Assembly (NCBI GenBank): GCA_030435675.1
Contig: CM059625.1
Span: 17,298,001 to 17,362,000, forward strand
Direction of reading: 5' to 3'
Length of the DNA: 64,000 bases
Source: Steinernema hermaphroditum
Lineage: Eukaryota; Nematoda; Chromadorea; Rhabditida; Steinernematidae
The notes beneath the pieces are model-generated. The model ran no database searches, was not told the DNA's origin, and worked only from the letters and a program-made list of their open reading frames with translations. Below, piece after piece: positions 51,150 to 62,331 of the stretch. The translations under genes and the position numbers were made by a program. Position 1 is the stretch's first letter; each line of letters begins with the position of its first letter.

Positions 51150-53153
51150 ATGATGTTCCTCGCATATGTGATACTATTTTTATTCGGACAGACCAAAGGT
51201 TTGAACGTGAAAAATGTTACTTTCTCATAACAATTCCATTTAGGTGGGAACCATCTGACAAATGTAGTCGAGTTGGCCTGCAAAAGGAATCCCACGCTAA
51301 GTATGTGTGGCCACCACGATCATGGGAACTTGAAGCACAAAGAACCCCTTCCGGCCACATTACAACATCATCGAAATCGAGAAACTGTTGTTGTTCCAGA
51401 ACAACTTGCAAACAGGCTGTCTCATGAAGAGGACATGTACTGTAGAAAAAATAAGCTCACTTTCTATCGTCATTGCGAGGGCGAAGAGCCTCCGGATGAG
51501 ATCAAGGCGCAAATTATTGCATTCTGTCAATCATACGATAGACTTTGTGTCCTCGGAAGGAAACCTCAAATTCCACCTGTAGAATCCCCGGCCTTAGCAA
51601 GCGCTCGTCCGCAGCAACAGGAACAACAAGAGGCCCTCGTTATGAAGGTATAATTAGAGCAAACCGTTGAGTTTAATCGGTTTCCGTATGCACATGGGTA
51701 TTGTATAAATTCGCTCGTTTTTTACGATAAGATTACGTTTTTAACGACCTTATCTACAATAATGAAACCTCGGAATTAGACCTTATGTGTAACCATGAGA
51801 CAACAAAATAAACATGATACAAGCTACAAGGTATAGGTTTAGGATTATCTGATTAGTCGTTCTATCACTTAACTTGTATTTTGACGGCCTCTTTGATGTA
51901 ATGCTGTAATTATTTTACTGACATTCAAATATAATCTACGCCAGACGTCCTAAAATCTGATACTGATGTTATTTACGCGCAACTTCGAAAAAATACGTTT
52001 CCCAGATCAGTAAGCACCATTACGTGGATACATTGATCAATTAAGCCGTATGATCAGTGCACGCCATTTATACTTTTGTTGTGTGTATTTTATGTCAAAT
52101 TAAATAATCAGTTATAGAGCTGTTTGTTTTTTGGTGAATGCAAGTCTCAAGTATTGGAGAATCTATGTCTTCAGCACAGTAGTCTCAGTAACACTTTTCA
52201 AAATTTTAGACAGTGCGTATGTTACGTTAGGTTATCTTAATAAGAATTTCTGTTTACTATTTGTTGTATTTTTCACATTATACCCTGTATAACCTATTTG
52301 AGATGGCAATTCATCATATACAAACATATTCCGTCTTGCAGTCCGATGGAACCTTGGTTAACTGTGCCGATCCTCGTTGCAAGGCAAACGCTCAATGCTG
52401 GAAGACCTGTCGATGCGCGCGGATCGACTCGCTTGCTCGAGAATTCTGCGTGAAGCAGCAGAACAATGATAAGCAAGACTTTAGGAAAATGTGCCAATTT
52501 TGGACGTACGAGTGCACTGCGTCATCGCGCGGCCGCGCTGCGTCAGGTGAGTGCGCACGACATAATCGCATCGCAGTCAATCTGTAATCCACCGTAATTA
52601 GTACGCTTCAGCAGTTGAGCAACAGTCCGACTCTTCCGCGAGAGATAAAGATCGCAAAATATTACACGATCGGATCAGCGCCGTCTTCGAACGTCGGGCG
52701 TCGGATTTGCCGCTATTCGACGAGATCCGCGGTGATAAGGCAAAACCGAAGGCCTTTCAAACTAAGAACTATCCGCTGCTTCCGAGTGACAGTTCCTACG
52801 GCGCGGGAGACTTTGACACGCTCACTGACACCGGTGGCGTCTTGCACAGGACTCGTTCTCGGTCACCTTTCACGAAGCCAGGTCACATCTACATGTCTAT
52901 AGGTCCGTGACCGAATAGACTAATTGGTTTAGGTCTCTGGGAAGCCAATCCCGATAACCCGCACAACAGAGATCACGCCAATAAATGGTATTATCAGCCT
53001 CAGTCGGTCACCGTCGATTGGTTGTCCGGTCAAATAGCCTGGGGTGGACATTGGGCCGTTCCGGGAGCAGGAGTTGGAGGAACGAATGGATTCAGTACTG
53101 TTCACTTCCCATCGATTGGAACGTTCCTTAATATTGCTGACGATTATGATTAA
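51150..53153 (+). CDS. Secreted Cys-containing orphan protein
   Basis: Five exons: 51150-51198, 51244-51647, 52342-52546, 52612-52902 and 52933-53153 (1170 nt, 389 residues). The N-terminus is a signal peptide (MMFLAYVILFLFGQTKG). Exon 2 contains a Cys/His-containing part (ACKRNPTLSMCGHHDHGN) and ends in a Gln-rich stretch. Exon 3 holds a Cys-rich block (CKANAQCWKTCRCA). The C-terminus has a distinctive pattern NPDNPHNRDHANKWYY, then VDWLSGQIAWGGHWAVPG and GTFLNIADDYD before the TAA. I do not recognise a named domain; the conserved-looking C-terminus suggests a nematode secreted family. The last intron would be only 30 nt; a donor at 52882 gives a 51-nt intron and drops seven residues, also in frame. 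Exons 3-5 lie between two inverted-repeat arms. Confidence 0.75.
52125..52263 (+). repeat. Inverted repeat, left arm
   Basis: About 138 bp in intron 2 of the secreted orphan gene. It is the reverse complement of 53356-53493 with about seven mismatches (roughly 95% identity). The core is GTTAGGTTATCTTAATAAGA with matching flanks on both sides. Confidence 0.88.
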
Positions 53154-53355
53154 TATTAATCAGAAGTATTAAATTTGCGTATTTTAATCAACATTATGAC
53201 AGCGATATCGATGTTCTGATCGCAAAACAACATTACGGAACGCGTGTCATGCGGAGATTCATTTTGCTATCAGCTGCAATCGACATCAGAGACATCAAAC
53301 AACAGTTTTGGAGAACAGTCTTTGAACAGTCTTTTAAAAAAGGAATCTGACGCGT

Positions 53356-53493
53356 AAATAGTAATCAGAAATTCTTATTAAGATAACCTAACATAACATA
53401 CACACTGTCTAAAATTTTTAAAAGTGTTACTGAGACTACTGTACTGAAGACATAGATTCTCCAATACTTGAGACTTGCGTTCACCAAAAAACA
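53356..53493 (-). repeat. Inverted repeat, right arm
   Basis: Reverse complement of the left arm, 1.1 kb away and about 200 bp after the secreted orphan's stop codon. The pair may be two copies of an interspersed element in opposite orientation or the arms of one element. Confidence 0.88.
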
Positions 53494-53673
53494 TGACGTT
53501 AAAAAAAAATATGACGCGAACAAAACTCTTATTGTTTCTTATTCTACTATGGGATTTCCAAATGTTCAAAACACGGTACTGTTAAAAAGATGATGACGTA
53601 CAGAGCTCTTTTGTATTTTCAGATGGTTATCACGTTTTTACATTTATCAGCACATTGCGTTTGTATTCTGAGG

Positions 53674-54989
53674 TTATATCATGATGAGTGTGAAAAGAAC
53701 AGCGACCAAGGCGCCAAACACAATAACAGCGATAATGATCCACAACAACTGAGCGATTCCCTCGCAGCAGTATCGATGGCAGGCGCTTGGCTTCTTCTGC
53801 ATTTGCATACGCTGCTTCTCCATTTTGACAGCGGCCTTGATGGCTTTGCGCATTTCTTTCGGATTTGGAGGTGGCGGAGCACACATGAAGAGGGGTGGCA
53901 TCGGTGGAGGAGGCATCGGCGGAGGATACCACATTCCGGCCATCGGGTGGCCCATCATTTCGGCATCGTGGACTTGCATAGCACGTTGATGGTAGTCGTA
54001 AGCAACCAGTGGGCCGCAAGAAGCGGTCGTTTCGGCGCCATCGCCACCGATTGACGTCGTGGTTCCGAGACGCGAGTCGGGTCTGCAAAAGTAAGATGAA
54101 TAAAGAGATAGAACTAGTTTATGGTCGGATCTGTCAATTGATACATCATCGATAACGGTGAGTCGCGTGGGATAACGCCAAATCTGACCCCATATAATTG
54201 TCGTTATGAAGATGAGCGTACTACTGCCAATTACTTTTACGTTTATCAGTAGCAAACTCGGATATTGATACTAAACATTATTTGGTAAGGTGGAGGGATA
54301 GTCACGAAAGTGTGCTTTAAATACCATATTAAGAAAGTAAAAAATTGGACGCATATTTATGCAAAAAATAAAAAAAACAGAATTATCCAACAGGGTGATC
54401 TGGTTCCATAAAATTCACTAGATATTAGTATATATCACTGCCCAACGTGAACATTTTAATTTTTTAGTTCACCAGAAATTGCTCTAACGAGAGATTCGTG
54501 TCGTAGTCTGCTAAATTTCACGGAAAATTGGAAATTGAAAGACAACAGGACTCAAAGTGGGATACCGAAACTAAAGTAGGAAGAGCGTCTTTTTCTCAAT
54601 CTCTCGTTTTTAAAAGTGCAGAATCCACCTACCTCTGACGCTGAATGCTGGGTGAATCAACCATATTGGGATAAGGCTGGAACTGCGACGCTTCGGTGCG
54701 GTCATCGACGGCCAGAGAAGATCGCCATTTTTGCTAAAGCGAACTGTATAGAAAACGGAAGAAATGATTGCTCAGTGGCTTTGAAATGGGAGTAGCGAGC
54801 ACTTGTGGCCCCATCCTCTTAACCGGGCATGTCTTCGCTTTAAGCGCAATGGACGCTCGTGTCGAGGGTCACCAACGGGTAAAACACAAAATAAACAGCG
54901 AAAAAACGGTTTACCGAAGGAGTGCTAATGGCGGGGTTCGTGCTGGCCGGCTGCGGATGGGGCCTCTGCTGATCGCCAGTGGCCGCCAT
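53674..54989 (-). CDS. Proline-rich tail-anchored membrane protein
   Basis: Three exons: 54915-54989, 54633-54733 and 53674-54082 (585 nt, 194 residues). The N-terminal half is polar and Gln/Pro-rich (HPQPASTNPAIS), with RPDSRLGTTTS at the second junction. The middle has Met/Pro runs (WYPPPMPPPPMPPLFMCAPP), then a basic helix (KEMRKAIKAAVKMEKQRMQM) and a Cys cluster (CHRYCCEG) just before a single C-terminal helix (LLWIIIAVIVFGALVAVLF) that ends five residues from the terminus. With no signal peptide this is the layout of a tail-anchored protein whose bulk is cytosolic; the membrane-near Cys are candidates for acylation. Function and family are not recognised. Confidence 0.8.
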
Positions 54990-56353
54990 ACGAAGATTCT
55001 CAAAGCTGCCCGATAGTTTTCGAGAGTTTCGACGTCCGACAAGAGGGTCCGTACAAAATTAGTGGAATAAATTGAAATGGTGTCATGCGGCGGTCCGGTC
55101 CCCCGTTTGGTCCGTTCGCCACACCTACCAAGAAGTCTCGCGCGCCGCGCGACCTTGGCACCATATCAGCGCCCCCAAGAGGAACTGCTGTCGGCAGCTA
55201 AATTGCAGAAACAAGCCTCAGAAAAACTGACCCTGTCGCCAGCGGTGTTGACAATATACGGAAGATGTCTCGATGTCGTCGTTCCGTGGTAATCAGGAAA
55301 ATAAGGTGGCATAGTGGTTGCGATCGGACCGTCGGCAGCGAGAAGGGCAAGCCGTTGTGAGAGAGGTCGGCCCAGAAAAGGGATATAGCCATTGTTAGCT
55401 CTGGGTCATTCCGACCTCTTCTCTGGAGATAAAGGTAAACAGAGTGAAGTGGGACTCGTTATGGGCAACTCATACGCTTATACCCACCGCATATTGGGCG
55501 ATAACACGACTTCTCTCACAGCCATTTCTTTCAAAGATCACGAAAAGAATGTACAAATTGTTTCTTTTAGTCGGTCGGTCATTGCACCCGGCAATTTAAG
55601 TTTGTCTCCGTGCGGCACTAACCGTTTTCACGGTCACTTGGTTTTAGATAAAGGAAAGAATTTTGGAGTGGGCTTCCATGATCCAGTTTTCAAGCATGTA
55701 TGTGTTCCAAGAACTAAGATTAAGTATTCTCTATGGGGGCTTTTTCCAAGTTTCCAATCCTACGGTTGTGTGTGGACAGGTGAAGTCTCTCAAAATATTC
55801 AAAAACTTTAAGCAGTTCTTTTTGGTAATTGTCAATATTTTGGGTACTATGCAAATTCATACAGTATTATCAGGCTTCGGTAATTGAGCCTGCTCCTCTC
55901 GCTGCTTCATATGAACTGTGTTAGTGCATGACACCTTCCATTAAATCAAAGTTCCAATGTCTACTGATGTCTACAGAACACGACAGGAAGTTTTAGGAAG
56001 CAGTTTAAACGGAAAATATGAAGGAACTTAAAAACTGTTTTCCTCATTTTTTTTTACACCTAAGTTTTATCGCGGAGATGATGTCATTGATGTGTTTTCC
56101 ATACAAATGTCAATTCAGGTCCAAAAACACAACCCTACCTAATAAGTGTTATAAGCGAGGCTACGTTGGCAAATCAACGGAAGGCAATCAATCAAACGAC
56201 CAACCCGCAACGGGCTCCCGTCACGATGTCCCTGTGTAGCTAACCACAGCTGACCAATCAACATCAGCTGTGCAGTGCTGTTTATATGCAGGTGGCTTTT
56301 GCGGTCACGCCATTAAATGTAATTCCCAATTTCTTTAACTTTAACTTTTGATT
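54990..56353. other. Intergenic, divergent 5' regions
   Basis: Lies between the tail-anchored protein gene (-) and the R3H gene (+), so it holds both 5' regions. The plus-strand frame 55392-55811 (139 codons) has no recognisable domain and no splice context and is left uncalled, though it is the longest open frame in the region. Confidence 0.45.
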
Positions 56354-57698
56354 ATGGTGGACAGTGACCTGGATATGTACTTGGACAGCACAGCTGAACG
56401 AGTCGCCAGTGTGACACTGGAATCGGACAGCTTTCCTGAAACGCCTGATATTCAACGTACAAAATATAAGCGTCGCCGAAAGATCATCAAAAAGGCGCGC
56501 AATCCAAATCAGTCTTCCGGCAATGCTTGCTATCGCTACCAGCACGACTCCGGTGGAATGGACGTTGACGTAGATTCGCACTACTCTGAAGGTACGCAAT
56601 TGATGCCAGTTCTAAGATATTCATGTAATGTGTCAGAACATCACATGGCATCTGGTAGCAACATGGAATGGGAAAGAGACTTAACTGCAGAAAGTGACCT
56701 TTCATCAGACTCGGAATGTACCGACGACTACTCCGATGCCGACGATGAGCAGTCAGATGATGAGCCTTTGACGATGTCGAAGCGACCTGAAACGACGTTC
56801 GAGCGACGAGGAACTTCTATGCATGGCACTGCTTCGTTTGGCTGCGCCACACCGAGGACTATCATGCGTCGCTTGGAGCGATTTGTTCGTGACGACTCAC
56901 AATCGGAGATCGAGATTCCGTGTCTGTCGAAGCCCCACGAGGTAACCAGCTCTTTCGGTTTTTCGATAGCATAACTGCTAGTGTAGGCATAGATGTGTAT
57001 ACGGGCTATACCGCACCATCCCAAAGGGAAATAACAAAATCAGGAACTGCAGATTTTGACTTATCTTTAACAGAACTAAAAGTGTTAGTCATTTGCATTC
57101 GTATTCTGCGGCATCCATTTATATGCCAAATTGGAGATTTATACCGCATTCAATGGGACCATTATTTTTACAATTGGTTTACTCTGGGTTGCTTTAAAAC
57201 CTACTTTTATTCAACTTGTGAATAGACGACAAGTAAGAAGGTTCTTGACCATCGAATTATATATACATACACTTGGAATGCACTTAGCCTATCCTGTCAC
57301 TTTTTTGTAGGCCTCTTGTTTCTATCTTGACATAAACAATTTACACTTGGTTCACTTTGGTCGAGCTTCTCATACGTATAAGAACTAAGACATTTGCGTC
57401 ATTCTTAGCGGTGTAAGAGACAGCTGTAGCGTCGCGTTTTTTAGTCCGCAAAGGTCGTCTGTCACTCTGCAACAGAGATGTTAAAGTGAAACACAGTGTT
57501 ACAATACCGTTGCAAAGCTTCTCCTGGAAAACCAGGAAGTACTGAAGATCGTATGACGTTACAAAAACACTAAACCAAAAAAATAAACGTACTATTAAAC
57601 AGCAGAATGTGTTCTAGCTTCGCCGACTTATCCAGCATCTTGGATTGGAGAAAGCAAATCGTCATCGAGGAGCAATAATTCTTCGAAAAACGAAGTGA
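56354..57698 (+). CDS. Acidic R3H-domain protein, GPATCH2-like N-terminus
   Basis: Two exons, 56354-56941 and 57618-57698, joined in phase 0 across a 676-nt intron (669 nt, 222 residues). N-terminus MVDSDLDMYLDSTAE; basic patch KYKRRRKIIKKAR; then an acidic Ser-rich stretch with SSDSECTDDY and DDEQSDDEP, which resembles the DDEQSD block of vertebrate GPATCH2. The C-terminal 60 residues fit an R3H single-strand nucleic-acid-binding domain: a helix MRRLERFVRDDSQ, EIEIPCLSK, then RRLIQHLGLE with the defining Arg-x3-His, and a final basic strand RHRGAIILRKTK. The domain is split by the intron. No G-patch glycine motif is present. The assignment to R3H is by motif only. Confidence 0.7.
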
Positions 57699-58028
57699 AT
57701 CGCCTTCTTTTGCCTATGAGAACCCCGTGATATATTTTTGTACTTCTGTGATGTGCATTGTATAAATTTTTAGATAACTGAGAGTCCGTGTTTCTTGACA
57801 CGAAAATAACTTGCATTTCATGCTGATACAGTACGGCATTCCATCATATGGATTGGAATTTCTCGTGGGTTTCTCCTCTGTGATAAACAGTGATTTGAAG
57901 CAATATCGTTATGGTATAAAATTTGTTTATTACATATGACAACGCATAACTTGTATTACCATAACATAGCCCTCTATTGAAAATTATATTACGACAGGGT
58001 GAACAAGAAAGAAGAGCGTTAATTGCGA
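57699..58028. other. Convergent 3' intergenic region
   Basis: Between the ends of the R3H gene (+) and alp-1 (-). No exon seen. Confidence 0.6.
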
Positions 58029-61000
58029 TTAGGCATGTGCTTTGCAGTACGGTGCTCCGTTCTTTGCGTAGAAACTTTCGCCTTCCAAGTTGATTTGGCA
58101 TGCCTGTAAATGATTTTTCTAGAACTACGGATGTGTTTATGAGCTTACAGTGCAGTTGAAGCAGTTAGAGTGGAACGCGGACCCAAGGGCCTCGACCCAT
58201 CGGTCACCGGCTTCGATTGGGTATTTGCAGGAGACGCACTTGGTGGTGAAAAGGGCATTCCAGTCTAAAGGGATAAATGACATCAGGAATTATGTGGCTT
58301 AAAAGTGGAAATAACCTTCTTCGCAGTAAGGCTGTCCTTGCTCCAAGTAGAAGGCAGAGTTGCCGAACGGCTTGTGACAATGAGCGCAAACGAAGCAATG
58401 CGGATGCCACTGCTTTTGCAGAGCATTCAGACAGTCCTAAATTCGAAATTATCTCGGTCCTGGTGTCTTTTTCTTTGCACGAAGCACCCTTGAAGCCTTA
58501 TTTTCTTAGCACGAAGCACCCTGTAGTCAATATAAGATCGAAAACAAATTCCTAACATAACGATATGACAAGTGAACTGAACAGTTCCTATGTTAAGTTT
58601 AAGGTAGTAGCGTAACTTACAGCAGTAATAGGTTTTCTGCACTTGCTGCATTGTGGCGCAATTAGCCGCTCGAAGCACTGTTCGCAGTACTTCTTTCCGT
58701 TCTCTTCGACAAATCCGACGTCCAAAAGCTTTCTGTTGCATGATGCGTTGGCGCAGGTGAAGTGCTCAGGGCACCAGGTGAGCCCGGTGGCCAACACAAA
58801 GGCACCACGGATCTGCTGTTTGCAGTGCTCGCAGTATGGAATTCGGTTCACGTTGCTCATCAGTTGGCCCTTTCCGCGACCACCGTCAAGATGCTCGTTG
58901 TAGTGGTTGTTGTTGGTTTGCTGCTGGTGTTGATGTTCGTACGATTGGTGGGTTTCGGTTCTGGCGTAGTTGTTGTTTCCTAAAAAACAATAGCTTTATG
59001 ATCATTTTTCAAAGTTTTACACAAAGTGAAAAAGGGGACAGTTAGAGAGTGGGGTACATGATAGTTAATCGTGCGGCACAAACCGGTGTCCTCTTCTTCT
59101 TGATGAAGACTCAAAGCCCTAACGATTCGACTGGAAGCAGAATCATAACTCGATGGCTTTGTCTCATTTTTGTCGACTGTTTCGCTAATTTGATGTTCTT
59201 GCTTTTCTCTACATATCAAAGGTCAGGCCAGATAACAAATGTCTGACTCTACCTCAAATGGTTAGCTATAAGTGGAGTTTCTAAGTACTTGCTACTAAAA
59301 TCAGAATCGAGTCCCTTCAAAAAAAGTATCGCATCATCCAGCAACTCAGAGAGTTGGTCCTGCTGATCTTGTAGAGTTCTCTGATGTCTTTCGATCGATT
59401 CGATGGCCATTCTTTTATCTGCTTCGCTAATCAAAGGACTGATTGCTCCGGGCTTATGCTCTACTTTCGTAACTTTGTTGAGAATAAACGAATCTTCACA
59501 GATGGATTCCTTAGCATCGGAAGGACCGAGAACGCTGCCACAGGAAAGAAGTGTTTCTTCAAGTTCGTCATATGGTGATCGTGTGTGCTCCTCGTGAGTG
59601 TCAAATATTTCCGACATTTCTGTGTCGCGATCGAAGTCGGTGTCCAGATCGCCGTCGTCAGTCCCGTCAGTAGCCAACTCGCGCAGCCTTTGCTGTTCCA
59701 TCTGCTCTGCCATCTCCCTTTCCTTTCTCGCTTGCTCCACTTCCTCTCGCATCCACCTCTCCTGCTCGTCTTCCGAGTCCGTTTCCAGTTGATCTACAGT
59801 CGACTCATCATCCGAACGCTTCGCTCCAGTAAGCCTCTTAATCGATGCACTTGACTCATCGTCACTTCGTCTGATCGAAGAATTCTCCGTCATGATGTCT
59901 TTTTCTTCAACGATTTCCGAAACGTTTGCCCATCGGATGGGGATACTTTCACTGCTTTGTTGTCGATGGTGAATAGTACTGGTTTCGAAAAAATTACTAC
60001 CAGAGGCGCTGACATTGTCGTACATTGAGGTTAGAAGATGATTGCCTGAGAGTTCGGGCGCTGCTGCTTTCACTTGAGCAGAAGGAGGCGGTTGCGTGGC
60101 TGGTTTCTTGCTCTCCCCGCGTAAAAGATATCGTTTTGGAGAGGGAGGACGACGATCCTTATTATCTTCCATCCGTACGATCTCCTGAAGCGATAGCCAT
60201 TTGTCGGCCACCTTTGTCTCCGGGGAAATATGCCAAAAACGGTTTGACTTCTCGACAATAGCCTGCTTAGGAGGCCAATTGACAACTTTCGGAGAACGTG
60301 GAAGGCGTGGCGAAGTAACCCTTCGGATATCCGGTGGTAGAGGAGAGCGACGTGTGGACTCTAGACAAGGACTCCATGGACATGAGACAAACATAAAGGA
60401 CAGGACAGTGGAAGGAGCAACGAAGCGAGCTTACCAACTCCGAGGTTGTTGTTGGGTGTCAGATGATTGGGGCTGATCTCGCATTGGTTGGTGGTTGTCG
60501 TTTGGCGGTACTGCTGACCGTAGCTGGTCTGTGCAGGAGGAACACCGCGTTTGCTCGGACTGATTGGACTCATAGTGCTCCACGGAGTCGGGCTCACCGA
60601 CTTCAGCGAAATCGGTTGACGTGTCATGACGTCAGGCTGGTAGAACGCCTTTACGGGCTCCGGGGTCTTAACTGGGTGGGCCACTGTTGGTGGAGTTAGA
60701 CTACAATTAATATCCAGTTCATAACATAAGGACTACAAGGGGCATTGGCTTACGCGGCCTTCTCGGGATCCATACTTGGGCCACGCCCTTTAAGCTGGCG
60801 CCCGTGGATGTCGCAGTAGAATTTATCATTCACGAAGTGGTGTCCCTGGTTCTTCAGTGACGATCCACAAGTGGCACAAGTGAAGCAATCGGCGTGCAAG
60901 TCGTGGTTGAAAGCTCGGCACATTACTCCACTAAATGTTTTCCCGGATTACTGTAGTGCCTCTTTTCATCATTCTCGCCGTTTCTAATGTGAGATAGATT

Positions 61001-62331
61001 TGCCTTAGTTTGATGAAAGTGTGTTATGAATTTTAGACTAACGGTTTACTATGGAGGGGAAAATATCGTCTTGTGAAGCGTGTGCCAGCCACGGATGAAA
61101 ATATGGCCGACGTCCTTTCTAACATCGAAAACGACCGCGGTGCACTAATCATTCCCATGAGCACGTAAGTGTTGATATTTTTGCAAGTTTGCAATCGCCC
61201 TTTTGCAGTGACTCATCGTTTCCTGTCATAAAATCTAATTCCGAAGGACAGCTCATGTCGGAACCCTGTCGTCCACAGCGGGAGCGTGCCACTCGAAGAC
61301 GACGCCCTGTACTGCGGCCAGGAAGCAGCGTACTTTTCGGTAAATAGAAAACAGGCATCTCAACTATTCGCTTTCATCTGTGTCGTACCGTTGCGCTATT
61401 CATGTTATAATGAATTATTAAATCAAATTCGCACCGTCGTAAGAAAATAAGAAACCGGCATTGAAACTTACAGTATATTGCGACCACAAAGGTAACATTG
61501 CGGAAGTCCTTGAGGATTGGGCTGACCCCTGAGGGGATCAAGATCTGAAATTATCGTTTATATTTAGATGTTCTTGAATTAACTAATTACCATTAATCCG
61601 GGGCGAGTAGCGAGTTGGCGCCGCCGGGGTGGTGAGGCGCTCTCCACGTGTGTTCTGCTCATTCTCGCGAATGAGACGTAGTGTCTCCGAACGGAGATAA
61701 GCAGGCTCTTCCTTTTGTTTCGCCAGGTTTGGACTGAAATGCAAAATATGTTATGCAGTGCTGCTCGAGTTTGCGCACGAGACTGTCAAAGACGACAGTG
61801 GTGTAGGCAGCCGGTCGGCTGGTGGGATTGCGACAATCCCGCGCACGAAGCTATCGAAACGGAAGCCACTCACATACACACACAGGTAGCGGCCCACTTA
61901 CTCAGTTCCGAAAAGCCCGCCCGTTTGCTGCAAGTACTGTTCGGCGGCGTTCTGTGCGCTGTAAAGATTGAGCGGAGAGTTGTACTGCTGCTGGTTGCTC
62001 GTTTGAATCTCGGTGGAACCGAAAGGCTTCGCGCTCGTGTTGAAACCACGTATGGGCACCTCCTCCTGAAAAGGTAGAGAGGAATGCAGCTGACAATACA
62101 TTCGATCAAGCGGTCGTCAGTTTAGGAAACAGATGATAAGGCAACGGAGCGGATGATGATAATTTGCGACTACGTCATTGTTTTGTGCATTCCCATTACC
62201 TTTCGATGTTCCAGGGAGACCTTGATTGGGTGCGTCACCGTTGGAGGGGGTGGAGGAGGGGGATTTGTTGTCGGTGGGCCCATGTTGTGAACCGAGTGTT
62301 GGAAGCGGTTCATCTCTGCGTTTTCAGAGAG
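58029..62331 (-). CDS. alp-1: ALP/Enigma PDZ-LIM family protein, LIM part (5' end outside window)
   Basis: Eleven exons: 62200-62331, 61902-62065, 61591-61733, 61472-61544, 60754-60930, 60435-60700, 59296-60360, 58621-58979, 58316-58436, 58149-58264 and 58029-58103 (2691 nt, 896 residues in window, every phase consistent). LIM1 is split over 61472-61544 and 60754-60930 (CYLCGRNIL joined to GVMC, then HADCFTCATC and FYCDIH). LIM2-4 are in the last four exons (CEHCKQQIRGAF, CSKCRKPITA, CVSCKYPIEAGDRWVEALG), ending CKAHA. One LIM followed by three terminal LIMs is the Enigma arrangement. PDLIM/ZASP-type proteins dock at Z-discs or dense bodies through alpha-actinin. Upstream is proline-rich with SETLRLIREN. 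The PDZ domain was not found and should lie beyond 62331. Reading through the LIM1 donor gives an immediate stop, suggesting an ALP-type short isoform. Confidence 0.9.
61103..61347 (+). CDS. Candidate small antisense gene inside an alp-1 intron
   Basis: Within the alp-1 intron 60931-61471 on the opposite strand. Two exons, 61103-61164 and 61209-61347, join in frame through a clean GTAAGT donor and TTTTGCAG acceptor (201 nt, 66 residues). Translation begins MADVLSNIENDRGALIIPMS and ends with a basic stretch RERATRRRRP and SSVLFGK before TAG. The same frame is open upstream to an acceptor-like TTTTAG at 61034 (GKYRLVKRVPATDEN...). A second frame starting at the ATG 61026 reads MNFRLTVYYGGENIVL then stops, and the two would meet near 61076 with a one-base shift. 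Either the true start is at 61103, or an upstream exon or a frameshift exists. No family recognised. Confidence 0.45.

Noticed and set aside
55392..55811. 139-codon open frame between divergent genes
   Set aside because: No domain, no splice or promoter context; kept only as a note because its length is above average for chance.
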